Below the pieces are notes generated by a model. It was not told the DNA's origin, searched no databases, and was given only the letters and a program-made list of their open reading frames with translations. Shown here piece after piece: positions 54,542 through 64,000 of a DNA stretch of 64,000 nt. This stretch comes from Polynucleobacter finlandensis (GTDB lineage Bacteria; Pseudomonadota; Gammaproteobacteria; Burkholderiales; Burkholderiaceae), in assembly GCF_018881755.1 (NCBI RefSeq), contig NZ_JACVPS010000003.1, positions 124,001 to 188,000 on the forward strand, given 5' to 3'. A program made the translations under genes and the position numbers. The number at the start of each line of letters is the position of its first letter. The stretch's first letter is position 1.

Positions 54542-54562
54542 ATGGTATTCCCAGCCCTTTAG
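54542..54562 (+). CDS. Six-codon mini-ORF with strong Shine-Dalgarno before dsbB
   Basis: AAGGAGGTGAT at 54527-54537 is a near-perfect anti-16S match. It precedes an ATG by five bases that starts a six-residue peptide, MVFPAL, ending 13 bases before the dsbB ATG. This resembles a translational coupler or leader peptide, since dsbB itself has no good ribosome-binding site. Whether the peptide matters is unknown. Confidence 0.4.
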   Translation: MVFPAL

Positions 54563-54575
54563 CTATCATCTCTAT

Positions 54576-55055
54576 ATGAAAAGAAGCCAATACCTATTCC
54601 TGTCTCTCATTAGCCTAGGTTTGGTTGCTTTCGCAGTCATCCTCCAGCAGGTGGGCTATCAGGGCGTGAGTTTTCTGCCATGCCCTTTATGTATTTTGCA
54701 AAGAGTGGGCTACTTAGGCATTGCGGTCGCCTGCGTTATGGCTGCCAGTTTTAATCCTCTGAGAAAGCTATTCCATGCCTTGGCAATTTTGGCCGCTGGA
54801 TATGGGGCAGCAGTTGCAGGACATCATGTGTGGCTCTTATCTCATCCGGGCGCTTCTTGTGGAATTGATCCTCTAGAGCTCTGGATTAATCAATTTCAAG
54901 TAGTGCAGGGCTTGCCTTGGTTATTTAAGGCGGACGGCCTTTGCTCTGCTCAATTACCCGCCATACTGGGTCTACAAGTACCAGAGTGGTCTTTATTGTG
55001 GTTTAGTGTTCTGCTGATTGTTCTAGTAGTGACATTCTTCAAAAAGTCTCGTTAG
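54576..55055 (+). CDS. dsbB: Disulfide bond formation protein B
   Basis: This inner-membrane protein reoxidises DsbA using quinones. The 159 residues have four membrane helices, Cys36-Cys39 in LPCPLCILQRVGY (the first periplasmic pair) and Cys95/Cys123 in the second loop (SCGIDPLEL and DGLCSAQLP), matching the two redox pairs. The length is slightly short for the family but complete. Confidence 0.93.
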   Translation: MKRSQYLFLSLISLGLVAFAVILQQVGYQGVSFLPCPLCILQRVGYLGIAVACVMAASFNPLRKLFHALAILAAGYGAAVAGHHVWLLSHPGASCGIDPLELWINQFQVVQGLPWLFKADGLCSAQLPAILGLQVPEWSLLWFSVLLIVLVVTFFKKSR

Positions 55056-55155
55056 AACTTAAAGTACTGACCTTATGACGAGAACTTCTTTGGCTAAATG
55101 AAGACATTCCCATAAGATCTATTCATTATTCTTTTCTTTGATTTAAGGAAGCCGC

Positions 55156-56142
55156 ATGACTTACTTTACCGATAATTCACAAACGATTGGTCACACACCT
55201 TTAGTGCGATTGAACCGCGTCACCGATGGCGCCAAGGCAACTGTTCTAGCAAAGATTGAAGGGCGCAACCCTGCTTACTCAGTCAAGTGTCGAATCGGTG
55301 TAGCAATGATTAATGACGCACAAGAAAAAGGTTTGCTCGGGCCTGGAAAAGAGTTAGTTGAGCCTACTAGTGGCAATACAGGCATTGCTTTGGCGTTCGT
55401 GGCTGCTGCGCGCGGCATTCCGCTGACCCTAACAATGCCTGAGACTATGAGCTTAGAGCGTCGCAAGTTATTAACTGCTTTGGGTGCGAAGATTGTTTTG
55501 ACTGAAGGTCCCAAGGGAATGAATGGCGCCATTGCCAAAGCAAAAGAGATTGCTGAGTCTGATCCTGGTAAATATGTTTTGCTACAGCAATTTAGCAATC
55601 CATCTAATCCAGCGATTCATGAAAAAACCACCGGCCCAGAAATCTGGGATGACACTGAAGGCAAGATTGATGTGTTTGTAGCCGGTGTTGGTACTGGCGG
55701 CACAATTTCTGGTGTTGGTCGTTACATCAAACACACCAAAAAGAAAGCCATTGAAGTCGTGGCAGTGGAGCCAACCGCAAGTCCAGTGATTACGCAAAAA
55801 CTCAATGGTGAAGAAATCAAGCCGGCCCCACATAAGATTCAAGGAATTGGTGCAGGCTTTGTGCCAGAGAACCTCGATCTGTCGCTGGTGGATAAGGTTG
55901 AGCAAGTTACCAATGAGGAAGCCATCGAGTTTGCCCGCCGCATTGCCAAAGAAGAGGGTATCTTGGTTGGCATCTCCTGTGGTGCTGCAGCTGCTGTAGC
56001 AGTGCGCCTGGCTAAGAGACCAGAGTACGAAGGTAAAACCATTGTGGTGATTCTGCCGGATACGGCTGAGCGTTATTTAAGCTCCGCTTTATTTGAAGGC
56101 GTCTTTGATGAAAAAGGTTTACCTACCCAAGTAGCTACTTAA
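55156..56142 (+). CDS. cysK: Cysteine synthase A
   Basis: This PLP enzyme makes cysteine from O-acetylserine and sulfide. It follows E. coli CysK closely: [17 protein letters not shown], Lys44 in [28 protein letters not shown], the phosphate loop [14 protein letters not shown] and [18 protein letters not shown]. The length is 328 residues. It stands apart from the cysHDN operon but completes the sulfur-to-cysteine route with it (sulfite reductase is not in the window). A terminator follows. Confidence 0.95.
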   Translation: MTYFTDNSQTIGHTPLVRLNRVTDGAKATVLAKIEGRNPAYSVKCRIGVAMINDAQEKGLLGPGKELVEPTSGNTGIALAFVAAARGIPLTLTMPETMSLERRKLLTALGAKIVLTEGPKGMNGAIAKAKEIAESDPGKYVLLQQFSNPSNPAIHEKTTGPEIWDDTEGKIDVFVAGVGTGGTISGVGRYIKHTKKKAIEVVAVEPTASPVITQKLNGEEIKPAPHKIQGIGAGFVPENLDLSLVDKVEQVTNEEAIEFARRIAKEEGILVGISCGAAAAVAVRLAKRPEYEGKTIVVILPDTAERYLSSALFEGVFDEKGLPTQVAT

Positions 56143-56169
56143 GTAAGAGAATAAGTAGTGCCGTAATGA

Positions 56170-56193
56170 AAAAGCCACCCTAGGGTGGCTTTT
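56170..56193. terminator. Terminator between cysK and lysS
   Basis: A perfect palindrome with arms AAAAGCCACC and GGTGGCTTTT and centre CTAG lies between the convergent cysK and lysS genes. Runs of A and T on both sides allow use in both directions. Confidence 0.92.
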
Positions 56194-56236
56194 ATTTTGC
56201 ATTCAAACTTTCATTTGAAAATTAATTCGATAGAAC

Positions 56237-57793
56237 TTACTCTTCTTCGCGACGCAGGTGAGGGAAGAGAATCACGTCACGGATATTCGGCACATCGGTG
56301 AGGAGCATGACCAAACGGTCAATACCAATACCGCATCCACCGGTTGGAGGCATGCCGTATTCAAGGGCGCGGATGAAGTCATGATCGAAGTACATTGCTT
56401 CTTCGTCACCAGCTTCTTTTTGCTCTACTTGTTTACGGAAACGATTAGCCTGGTCTTCAGCATCATTTAATTCTGAGAAGCCGTTAGCAATTTCACGTCC
56501 GGTAATGAAGAGTTCAAAACGCTCAGTAATACCTGGGCGTGTATCGGATTCACGGGCTAAGGGGCTGACTTCAATTGGGTAATCAATGATGTAAGTTGGT
56601 TCCCAGAGATGTTCTTCTGCGACTAATTCAAACAAGGCCAATTGCAAAGCGCCAATGCCGGCGTTCTTTAGTGTCGGGCTGTCTGGGTTTTCGCCACCTT
56701 TTTTCAATTCAGAACGAATGAAATCAGCATCTTCTAATTGCGCTGGCTCATAGGCCTTATTGGATTGGGGTCCGTACTTCAGAATGGCTTCAGTAATCGT
56801 TAAACGGTGAAATGGCTTGCTGAGATCTAGTTCACGACCTTGGTGAGTTAAGACTGCAGTACCTTGAGAGTCCATTGCTGCTGCACGGATCATATTCTCA
56901 GTGAAATCCATCAGCCAGTTGTAGTCTGTATAGGCTGCATAGAATTCCATCATTGTGAACTCTGGATTGTGACGTGGACTCACACCTTCATTGCGGAAGT
57001 TGCGGTTAATTTCAAAGACACGCTCAAAGCCACCTACTACTAAGCGCTTGAGGTAAAGCTCAGGGGCGATACGCAAGAACATCTGCATATCTAAAGCATT
57101 GTGGTGGGTGATAAAGGGCTTAGCAGTTGCTCCACCAGGAATCGGGTGAAGCATTGGTGTTTCAACTTCCATGAAGTCAGCATCAAGCATATGGCGACGC
57201 AATGAAGCGATGGCATTACTACGCGCTTTAAAGACATTGCGACTTTCTGGATTGACAATCAAATCCACATAACGCTGGCGATACTTAGTCTCTAAATCGG
57301 AGAGGCCGTGGAATTTGTCAGGCAGAGGGCGCAGTGATTTGCTGAGTAAGCGCAGGTTGCTACATTCAACTGAGAGCTCACCCTTGTTTGTTTTGAAGAG
57401 ATTGCCTTCAGCAGAAATGAAGTCACCCATATCCCAGTGCTTAAACGCACCATGGGTATCCGCACCGCTCAACTCATCACTAATATAGAACTGAATCTGT
57501 CCGCTACGGTCTTGGATGGTCGCAAAACTTGCTTTACCCATGACGCGCTTGAGGACCATACGGCCTGCGACCTTCACATGAATCTTCTTAGCAGCCAATT
57601 CTTCTTTAGTGAGGCTGTCGTAGTGAGTATGTAGATCTGCCGCTAGATGGGTGGGGACAAAGTCGTTAGGGAAGGCGACACCTGCTTCGCGTAACTTGGC
57701 TAACTTTTCACGACGCTCCGCAATGATGTGATTCTCATCAACTACTTCAGTAGCGGGGGAGGGCGTAGTGCCTAAATTCGTTTTATCGTTCAT
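56237..57793 (-). CDS. lysS: Lysyl-tRNA synthetase (class II)
   Basis: This class II synthetase attaches lysine to tRNA-Lys. The OB-fold anticodon domain ([23 protein letters not shown]) is followed by the catalytic core with motif 2 ([20 protein letters not shown]) and motif 3 ([13 protein letters not shown]). The length is 518 residues, including a short non-conserved N-terminal tail. prfB lies 25 bases upstream, a common pair. Confidence 0.96.
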   Translation of the reverse strand: MNDKTNLGTTPSPATEVVDENHIIAERREKLAKLREAGVAFPNDFVPTHLAADLHTHYDSLTKEELAAKKIHVKVAGRMVLKRVMGKASFATIQDRSGQIQFYISDELSGADTHGAFKHWDMGDFISAEGNLFKTNKGELSVECSNLRLLSKSLRPLPDKFHGLSDLETKYRQRYVDLIVNPESRNVFKARSNAIASLRRHMLDADFMEVETPMLHPIPGGATAKPFITHHNALDMQMFLRIAPELYLKRLVVGGFERVFEINRNFRNEGVSPRHNPEFTMMEFYAAYTDYNWLMDFTENMIRAAAMDSQGTAVLTHQGRELDLSKPFHRLTITEAILKYGPQSNKAYEPAQLEDADFIRSELKKGGENPDSPTLKNAGIGALQLALFELVAEEHLWEPTYIIDYPIEVSPLARESDTRPGITERFELFITGREIANGFSELNDAEDQANRFRKQVEQKEAGDEEAMYFDHDFIRALEYGMPPTGGCGIGIDRLVMLLTDVPNIRDVILFPHLRREEE

Positions 57794-57818
57794 ATTTTTT
57801 TGATGGTTGCAGTTAAGG

Positions 57819-58923
57819 TTAAACGCCTTGCTTTAAGCTGGCTTCAATGAAGGCATCGAGGTCGCCATCCAATACTTTCTGGGTATTGGAGATCTCAACG
57901 TTGGTGCGTAAGTCTTTAATACGGCTTTGATCCAAGACATAGGAGCGGATCTGATGACCCCAACCCACATCCGTTTTGGTAGCCTCAAGCTTATCCTGCT
58001 CAACCCGACGCTTTTGCATTTCGTGTTCGTATAAGCGGGACTTCAACATCGTCATGGCTTCAGCGCGGTTACGGTGTTGGCTACGATCGTTCTGACACTG
58101 CACCACGATACCGGTTGGTAGATGGGTTAAACGTACGGCTGAGTCGGTTTTATTAATGTGCTGACCACCAGCACCAGAGGCGCGATAGGTATCAGTGCGA
58201 ATATCCGCTGGATTGACGTCAATCTCAATCGAGTCATCAATTTCTGGATAGACATAAATACTGGCGAAAGAGGTATGACGACCATTTGAAGAATCAAAAG
58301 GTGATTTACGGACCAAGCGATGCACACCAGTTTCGGAGCGAAGGTGTCCGTAAGCGTACTCACCATCAACCTTAATGGTGGCGCTCTTGATGCCGGCAAC
58401 GTCGCCATCAGATTCTTCAAGAATTTCTGTTTTATAGCCTTTGCGTTCACAGTATTTCAGATACTGGCGATAGAGCATGCTTGCCCAGTCGCAAGCTTCA
58501 GTACCACCTGCACCTGCTTGAATATCAATAAAGCAGTTGCATGGATCCATTTCGTTATGGAACATGCGACGGAATTCTAAATCTCCAATGACCTTGCTAT
58601 AGCCTTCAACATCTGTTTTGATCGCGCCGATGGTCTCAAAATCACTTTCTTCTTTGGCCATATCGAAGAGTTCGAGGGCACTAGTGATATTGGTATTTAA
58701 ATCAGTGAGGGTAGAGACCACGCCATCGAGCAATTTTTTCTCTTTGCCGAGTGCTTGAGCCTTCTTTTGATCGTCCCAGATGGTGGGATCTTCAAGAATA
58801 GAGTTAACTTCAGTAAGACGTCGTGACTTTACTTCGAAGTCAAAGATACCCCCGAAGTGCTTGCTCACGGGTGAGCAGGTCAGATAGGGTATTCGAAATA
58901 GTGTTTAGTTGTTCAGCTTCCAT
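57819..58923 (-). CDS. prfB: Peptide chain release factor 2 with programmed +1 frameshift
   Basis: RF2 ends translation at UGA and UAA. The gene starts at the ATG at 58923, runs 27 codons to CTT and reaches an in-frame TGA at 58842-58840. The sequence GGGGGTAT-CTT-TGA-C, with the internal ribosome-binding-like GGGGG upstream, is the classical +1 shift signal. After slipping it continues as [10 protein letters not shown] to give 367 residues. The SPF tripeptide (RKSPFDSSN) and the GGQ at residues 252-254 (GAGGQHINK) are intact. Low RF2 levels favour the shift, giving autoregulation. The 58868 ATG frame alone would be a fragment. Confidence 0.95.
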
Positions 58924-58973
58924 GCCCTAATTATAGGGGGGTTATTACTCCATAGCCCCTAAGTCTGGACTCT

Positions 58974-60719
58974 TTAGCTCTCGTCGTGCGCTTCGATCAT
59001 GAGCTGAACCCTAGCTCGCCCTTGGTAGCGGTCGGTTACGAGGCGGTAGGCCAGATTGGCTTTTTCTGGCAGGGTCTGGGTGCGGTTAAACCAAACCCCA
59101 GTAAATGGTTTGCTAGCAAGCGAGCCCTCTCCGAGAGGGCGCAATTGCAGGCGTAGGTGCTTGTCTTTCATCAGGCTTTGTTGGCTGATCTCAAATTCGC
59201 CATAAAAGATGGGCTGAGGAAAGCCTTGCCCCCAGATTTCTTCGGCGAGGAGGTCCCCAGTTTCTGGAGTGAATTCAGATAAGGCTAGAGCGCCATCGTG
59301 GATGTGCCGACGCTCTAATAGCTCATCGTTTAAGAGCTCACTAGCGACCTTCTGAAACACAGCAGAAAACTTTTCAAAGTCGGCTTTGCGAATCGTGAGG
59401 CCAGCCGCCATGGCATGGCCACCAAACTTTAGGATCAGACCAGGCTCGCGTTTGGAAACCAAATCCAATGCATCCCGCAAATGAAAGCCCGTCAACGACC
59501 TACCTGAGCCTCTAAGCTCTTCACCGGTAGCGCCTTCTGCGGGGGCAAAAACAATCGCGGGGCGATTGAAGCGCTCTTTTAATCTCGAGGCAACAATGCC
59601 AACGACACCTTGGTGCCATTCTGGATTCCAAAGGCAAATGCTAGTGCGCTCTGCCATAGTCCCCGCCAATTGATCTTCGGCGAGATGGGCTAGAGCGGCT
59701 TCTTGCATCCCAGTTTCAATGACGCGGCGTTCGCGATTAATGCGATCAAGTTCTTGAGCAAGTTCTAGCGCTTGCTCAGCGTTATCACTCAGAAGCAAAC
59801 GAATGCCCAGTGTCATATCAGCAAGTCGACCAGCTGCATTCAGACGAGGACCGATAGCGAAACCGAGATCAAACGTATTTGCACTGCGCGGATCTCGCCC
59901 CGCCGCCTGAAATAAAGCACCTATACCTGCCTGGCAAATACCTGCACGAATGCGCTTCAAGCCATTGGAAACCAGAATGCGATTGTTGCGATCAAGTTGC
60001 GCAACGTCAGCAACAGTGCCTAATGCAACGAGATCTAAAAGATTTTCAATCTTAGGTTGATTCTCATTCGTAAATTTTCCGCGATTGCGCAACTCTGCAC
60101 GCAAGGCAACCAATAAATAAAACATCACACCAACTCCGGCTAAAGCCTTGCTAGGAAAACTGCATCCCGGTTGATTGGGGTTCACAATCGCAGTGGCTTT
60201 AGGAAGTTGATCGCCTGGTAGGTGATGATCGGTAACAATCACCTCCATACTGAGTTCGCGGGCGCGATCTACACCGGCTTCGCTGGCAATACCGTTATCA
60301 ACGGTAATGAGATATTTGGGCTTAGGATTTTGTTGCGCAGCCAATTCCACAACCTCAGGCGTGAGGCCATAACCCATGGTGAAACGATTGGGTACTAAAA
60401 ACTGAATGAGGGTTTCTGGACCACCCAGCATCTTTAAGCCACGAACTGCTACCGCACAGGCGGTTGCGCCATCGCAGTCATAGTCAGCAACCACCAGCAT
60501 GGGTTCTTTTTTCTCAAGAATGTCCGCTAACAGACTTGCTGTGCTTAAACAGTTTTTGAGCTCCGTTGGGGAAAGCAATTTTTTGAGATCAAGCGACAAC
60601 TCATCGGGCGATTGCACACCGCGTGCCGCAAAGAGCCTCGCTAGCAGTGGGTGTAAACCACTTTGTTCTAGCCAGGCGCTGGTTCTTTCCGAAACGGGGC
60701 GTTGAGAAAATTGACTCAT
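58974..60719 (-). CDS. recJ: Single-stranded DNA exonuclease RecJ
   Basis: This 5'-3' exonuclease of the DHH phosphoesterase family acts in recombination and mismatch repair. It has VVADYDCDGATACAVAVRGL, the DHH motif in VIVTDHHLPGDQ near residue 161, ALAGVGVMFYLLVAL, FAIGPRLNAAGRL and the DHHA1-type GGHAMAAGLTI. The 581 residues are complete. Its ATG overlaps the stop of the upstream RpfE-like gene. Confidence 0.95.
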   Translation of the reverse strand: MSQFSQRPVSERTSAWLEQSGLHPLLARLFAARGVQSPDELSLDLKKLLSPTELKNCLSTASLLADILEKKEPMLVVADYDCDGATACAVAVRGLKMLGGPETLIQFLVPNRFTMGYGLTPEVVELAAQQNPKPKYLITVDNGIASEAGVDRARELSMEVIVTDHHLPGDQLPKATAIVNPNQPGCSFPSKALAGVGVMFYLLVALRAELRNRGKFTNENQPKIENLLDLVALGTVADVAQLDRNNRILVSNGLKRIRAGICQAGIGALFQAAGRDPRSANTFDLGFAIGPRLNAAGRLADMTLGIRLLLSDNAEQALELAQELDRINRERRVIETGMQEAALAHLAEDQLAGTMAERTSICLWNPEWHQGVVGIVASRLKERFNRPAIVFAPAEGATGEELRGSGRSLTGFHLRDALDLVSKREPGLILKFGGHAMAAGLTIRKADFEKFSAVFQKVASELLNDELLERRHIHDGALALSEFTPETGDLLAEEIWGQGFPQPIFYGEFEISQQSLMKDKHLRLQLRPLGEGSLASKPFTGVWFNRTQTLPEKANLAYRLVTDRYQGRARVQLMIEAHDES

Positions 60720-61678
60720 TGCTTGGCAATCTCTTTCCAGTTGAGCTCCTCAGCTTTGCGCCAAAACAGTAGAGATTTTTTCTGAAGATCTCGTGTTGTG
60801 AAAGTACGGTCACGCTTTTCTCCCTTGGGAAAATCAATGATCGTCACTTCATCAAGCACCTTATCAACCAATGCTTGCTTCAGTGTTGGCCAAATCGATT
60901 CGGGATGACTAAACCAGCCAAAGCCATTGGCTAAATCAGAAGAGTTGGCTAAAGGAAGTTTTTTTTGATGGGCAATGTTGAGCAATTTTGAGAGCCCTGC
61001 TAGGAGAGGGTGCTCCCCATAAATATTCTGAGCTTGCTTTAATAGCTCTGGCGCTTGTACATCATTCAGTTTTCCAATACCACTAATCCAAATCGAATTG
61101 ATCATAGGGGCGCCGCGTTGCTCACGAATCTCATTGACGGGGTCAATATGCCAAAGCATCTGAATTTCATTCTGGAGTTTGCGCCATGTTTTGGCTACGC
61201 CATCTTCATGCGTATCGCGGGGCATCCACCAATCAATATTGCGACCATGAGCTTGATCAATGCTGTGGCTTGCTAGACTAGCAAATGGGCCGGCAGCAAT
61301 GAACCAATAATGCTGACCTTGCAAAAGTACTGGACCCTGAAAATCTTCCTCGATAAAAGGGAGTGCCACTTTAAGTAATTTTGCTGATTCCTCATGGTTG
61401 AGATCAACTTGGCCTTGACTCATCAGAACTAGATGATCGCGGGTGGCATGGAGGTGGACTGGCTGTAAACAAGCAACCATTTCGTCGGGGTTGACTGTCA
61501 GTTGAGATTGACCCAAAAGTAGGATGGGTGCTGCAGGCACCTTTTCACCCAAGAGGAAGCGCTCATGGGGTAAGCCATTGAGTGGCGCGCTCCTGATCGG
61601 GTGGTCATCAAGCTCCAATGCATCCTCCCCCGAGAGCATCAGGGTAAAGCGCTTTTCGTGGGTCATATTGGCAGTCAT
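60716..61678 (-). CDS. Conserved hypothetical protein, RpfE-like
   Basis: A 320-residue cytosolic protein with no membrane segment or clear enzyme motif. Segments such as PHERFLLGEKVPAAPILLLGQSQLTVNPDEMVACLQPVH (shown only in part here as VACLQPVHLHATRDH), WWMPRDTHEDG, LQNEIQMLWHIDPVN and NSIWISGIG resemble a conserved betaproteobacterial protein often named RpfE-like after a Xanthomonas gene of unclear role. It always neighbours recJ here and in relatives as far as I recall. The preferred start is the ATG at 61678; a TTG at 61699 is in frame. No function can be stated. Confidence 0.7.
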   Translation of the reverse strand: MTANMTHEKRFTLMLSGEDALELDDHPIRSAPLNGLPHERFLLGEKVPAAPILLLGQSQLTVNPDEMVACLQPVHLHATRDHLVLMSQGQVDLNHEESAKLLKVALPFIEEDFQGPVLLQGQHYWFIAAGPFASLASHSIDQAHGRNIDWWMPRDTHEDGVAKTWRKLQNEIQMLWHIDPVNEIREQRGAPMINSIWISGIGKLNDVQAPELLKQAQNIYGEHPLLAGLSKLLNIAHQKKLPLANSSDLANGFGWFSHPESIWPTLKQALVDKVLDEVTIIDFPKGEKRDRTFTTRDLQKKSLLFWRKAEELNWKEIAKQ

Positions 61679-61745
61679 TCCCCTGATTTTAGGTGGCAAT
61701 TGAGTATTCCATCAGTATGCCCGCCAGATTCACTAAACTGTGGCT

Positions 61746-63008
61746 ATGTTGAGACTTCCTATTGAGCTAGAAATTGGCCTGCGCTACACCCGATCCAAGC
61801 GTCGTAAGACGGTCGGAAAGCGTGATGGTTTTCTATCTTTTATCTCAGGGATCTCTACCGCAGGGATAGCTCTTGGCGTTGCTTCGCTGATTGTGGTGCT
61901 TTCTGTGATGAATGGTTTTCAAAAAGAAGTTCGCGATCGGATGCTCTCCGTTTTATCCCATGTGGAAATTACCGCACCTGATGGGCTTGCTAATTGGGAG
62001 CCACTTGCCCTAAAAGTAGCTGCTCAGCCTCACGTCATTGGTGTTGCGCCGATGGTTAGCTCTCAAGGTTTATTGAGCCGCGAAAGTGTGATGCGTGGCG
62101 TTGCTATTCGGGGCGTCTTGCCCGAAGAAGAAGGTAAGGTTTCAGACTTACCAAAACAATTTGTTGCTGGCAGTATCAAGGATCTTCAGCCGGGCAAATT
62201 TGGTGTTGCCTTGGGTGCCCAACTTGCCTCAATGGTGGGTGCACGAGTGGGCGATCGCATCAACATGATCGTTCCCGAGAGTGATCTGACGCCAGCAGGT
62301 GCCATGCCCAGAATGCGCACGCTTCAGGTGGTTGGCATTGTCGATAGTGGTCACTATGAATATGACAGCTCTTTAGCCATCATGCATTGGAAGGATGCCG
62401 CTGCCTTATTGCGCTTGCATGAGCCTACAGGCTTACGTGTGAAAGTGGATGACATGCAGCGCGCTCCAGAGGTGGCTGCTGAGTTAGCTCAAGTCGTGCC
62501 CCAAGCTTTATGGGTTACAGACTGGTCAAGATCAAATCGCAATTGGTTTGCCGCAGTTCAGACTGAAAAGAAAATGATGTTCATTATTCTGACTTTGATT
62601 ATTGCCGTTGCTGCCTTTAACTTGGTCTCCACTTTAGTCATGACTGTGAATGAAAAGCAGGCAGACATCGCCATCTTAAGAACAATGGGCGCAAGCCCCG
62701 GACTGATTCAGCGAATTTTCTTAGTGCAAGGTTTGGCAATTGGATTGCTCGGGTCTCTGGCTGGCGTTGGTTTGGGTCTGCTGATTGCACTGAATATTGA
62801 TGTCATTGTTCCGGCGATCGAAGCTATTTTCCGCGTGCGCTTCTTGCCGCGGGATGTCTACTTCATCAGCGAACTTCCATCAGACGTGAGATTTTCAGAT
62901 GTACTCACCGTCGGCCTCATGGCATTTGGGCTTTCCGTTTTAGCAACCTTATATCCAAGCCGTCGCGCTGCTAAGGTGCAACCAGCGGAGGCCCTACGTT
63001 ATGAGTGA
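61746..63008 (+). CDS. lolC: Lipoprotein-releasing ABC transporter permease LolC/E
   Basis: A 420-residue inner-membrane permease of the LolCDE system, which extracts lipoproteins from the inner membrane for the periplasmic carrier LolA. It has one N-terminal helix ([30 protein letters not shown]), a large periplasmic loop, and three C-terminal helices in FtsX-like order. A single permease gene here suggests a LolC/E hybrid (LolF) used as homodimer. The ATG at 61746 is preferred over the in-frame GTG at 61740. It overlaps lolD by eight bases. Confidence 0.93.
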   Translation: MLRLPIELEIGLRYTRSKRRKTVGKRDGFLSFISGISTAGIALGVASLIVVLSVMNGFQKEVRDRMLSVLSHVEITAPDGLANWEPLALKVAAQPHVIGVAPMVSSQGLLSRESVMRGVAIRGVLPEEEGKVSDLPKQFVAGSIKDLQPGKFGVALGAQLASMVGARVGDRINMIVPESDLTPAGAMPRMRTLQVVGIVDSGHYEYDSSLAIMHWKDAAALLRLHEPTGLRVKVDDMQRAPEVAAELAQVVPQALWVTDWSRSNRNWFAAVQTEKKMMFIILTLIIAVAAFNLVSTLVMTVNEKQADIAILRTMGASPGLIQRIFLVQGLAIGLLGSLAGVGLGLLIALNIDVIVPAIEAIFRVRFLPRDVYFISELPSDVRFSDVLTVGLMAFGLSVLATLYPSRRAAKVQPAEALRYE

Positions 63009-63708
63009 GGCTATCAATAACTCAAACAGCTTGGTGCTGAGCGCTAGAGATTTGGCTAAAACCTATGGCCAAGGTCCCTCAGCAGTTGAGGTTCTCAAGG
63101 GCATCCATTTGGATGTGTCCCCGTCAGAGAAGGTGGCGATCGTTGGCTCATCTGGCTCAGGTAAAAGTACTTTGTTACACCTTTTGGGCGGTTTAGATAC
63201 CCCAAGTGCAGGTTCTGTTGTTCTAGCTGGATCCAATCTAAGCAAGTTATCGGTTGCCAAATTAGACCAATTGCGCAATCACAGTCTTGGTTTCATTTAT
63301 CAATTCCATCACCTCTTAGATGAATTCAGCGCTCAGGAGAATGTAGCTTTGCCGTTGCGCATTCGTGGATTGAGTAATGAAGAGTCCATGGATAGAGCCA
63401 GCAAGATTCTAAAAGCCGTTGGTTTGGGCTCGAGAGAGCTTCATACCCCAGGAGAGTTATCTGGTGGAGAGCGTCAGCGGGTTGCGGTTGCGCGTGCTTT
63501 GGTGGGTAATCCCGCTTGTGTCTTAGCAGATGAGCCCACAGGTAATCTTGATACAGAGACGGCTGATAGTGTGTTTGATTTGATGTTGGATATAGCGCGT
63601 GAGCAGGGCACAGCCTTCGTGATCGTGACCCATGACCCCATTCGCGCCAAACGTTGTGATCGTATTTTGCATTTAGAGCGTGGAGTATTAAAGAACCTCG
63701 CTGCATGA
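63001..63708 (+). CDS. lolD: Lipoprotein-releasing ATP-binding protein LolD
   Basis: The ABC ATPase of LolCDE (235 residues). Walker A is GSSGSGKST, the signature [15 protein letters not shown], Walker [12 protein letters not shown], and the switch histidine is in VIVTHD. The [22 protein letters not shown] region matches LolD. It overlaps tatD by four bases (ATGA). Confidence 0.95.
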   Translation: MSEAINNSNSLVLSARDLAKTYGQGPSAVEVLKGIHLDVSPSEKVAIVGSSGSGKSTLLHLLGGLDTPSAGSVVLAGSNLSKLSVAKLDQLRNHSLGFIYQFHHLLDEFSAQENVALPLRIRGLSNEESMDRASKILKAVGLGSRELHTPGELSGGERQRVAVARALVGNPACVLADEPTGNLDTETADSVFDLMLDIAREQGTAFVIVTHDPIRAKRCDRILHLERGVLKNLAA

Positions 63709-64000
63709 GTCAGCCCCAATCGTGGGTTGACACCCATTGCCATCTGGACGCGCCCGAGTTTGAGAGAAATTTTCCTCAAGTCATCGAAGCCGCAGCTCAG
63801 AATGGCGTTAAGGCAATCCTTCTTCCAGCGGTTAAAGCCTCTGACTGTGACCATGTCCGAGCGCTTGCCTCTCAATACGCTGAGAAAATCCCAGGACTGG
63901 TCTATACACTGGGAATCCATCCGCTGTACATTAATCAGGCGCAAGAGTCTGATATCACCATTCTGAAAGACCAGATAGAGCAATCTTTGTCTGATCCTCG
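63705..64000 (+). CDS. tatD: TatD-family metal-dependent hydrolase (3' end outside window)
   Basis: The first 98 codons of a TatD-like metallo-hydrolase/DNase. The metal-binding HxH is in [13 protein letters not shown] and the next motif is GIHPLYIN. The frame is still open at the window edge. The placement after lolC-lolD is common in Burkholderiales. A Ycf/YcfH-type paralogue is equally possible. Confidence 0.9.
   Translation, partial: MSQPQSWVDTHCHLDAPEFERNFPQVIEAAAQNGVKAILLPAVKASDCDHVRALASQYAEKIPGLVYTLGIHPLYINQAQESDITILKDQIEQSLSDP

Noticed and set aside
57819-58868. prfB starting at the internal ATG
   Set aside because: The upstream frame from 58923 with the CTT-TGA-C shift gives the full RF2 N-terminus.

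Overview
The window is a dense chromosomal stretch from a betaproteobacterium of the Burkholderiales. Gene order (rplI-dnaB; alaA-hom-thrC-moeA-moaD-moaE-clpB; iscR-iscS-iscU-iscA-hscB-hscA-fdx; lysS-prfB-recJ-lolC-lolD-tatD), moderate GC by eye and very short intergenic gaps fit a small-genome freshwater genus such as Polynucleobacter. That assignment is inference; no rRNA or other definitive marker is present. I saw no tRNA, rRNA, CRISPR array, insertion sequence or prophage, and no gene-free stretch above 300 bases.

Layout. 1-3000: the 3' end of rplI, then dnaB interrupted at its ATP-binding P-loop by a 352-residue intein with a LAGLIDADG endonuclease. 3028-6300 (minus): a small PsiF-like secreted protein, an NlpC/P60 lipoprotein, a PIN-PhoH ATPase, a structured RNA-like gap with an intrinsic terminator, and the peroxiredoxin Bcp. 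6341-13504 (minus): a complete L-Ara4N lipid A modification operon (Mth938-like gene, arnT, arnB, arnC, arnA as two separate genes, arnD). 13577-19610 (plus): alanine/threonine synthesis, then molybdenum cofactor genes. 19618-23506: a DUF1345 membrane protein, a possible 35-residue membrane peptide, a GIY-YIG protein and clpB with a heat-shock-like promoter.

23557-35552 is the most accessory-looking part: two MFS carriers, 5-oxoprolinase genes (pxpA and a fused pxpBC), a LigI-like amidohydrolase, isocitrate lyase, a HIT protein, and a tight cluster of CoA-transferase A/B, a Bug-type binding protein, a thiolase-like enzyme without the usual nucleophilic Cys, and a DUF35 zinc-ribbon/OB partner. 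35549-40471 (minus): cupin, DUF1841, nth, orphan rsxB, PHB depolymerase, aromatic aminotransferase. 40620-48298 (plus): uvrB, then the isc iron-sulfur operon preceded by an almost consensus type 1 IscR site.

48529-49440: a BigR/SqrR-like ArsR regulator with a DUF2892 membrane protein and an AhpD-like protein. 49518-53521 (minus): sulfate assimilation (a new 54-residue ORF, tauE, APS-type cysH, cysD, cysN); the ORF's ribosome-binding site lies inside an inverted repeat. 53631-56142: fpr, dsbB, cysK. 56237-61678 (minus): lysS, prfB with its programmed frameshift, recJ and an RpfE-like protein. 61746-64000 (plus): lolC, lolD and the start of tatD.

The points most worth a second look are the class 3 intein in DnaB, the RNA-like element between bcp and phoH, the short ORF with a hidden ribosome-binding site ahead of the sulfate genes, the Cys-less thiolase/DUF35 pair, and the BigR-like three-gene cluster.
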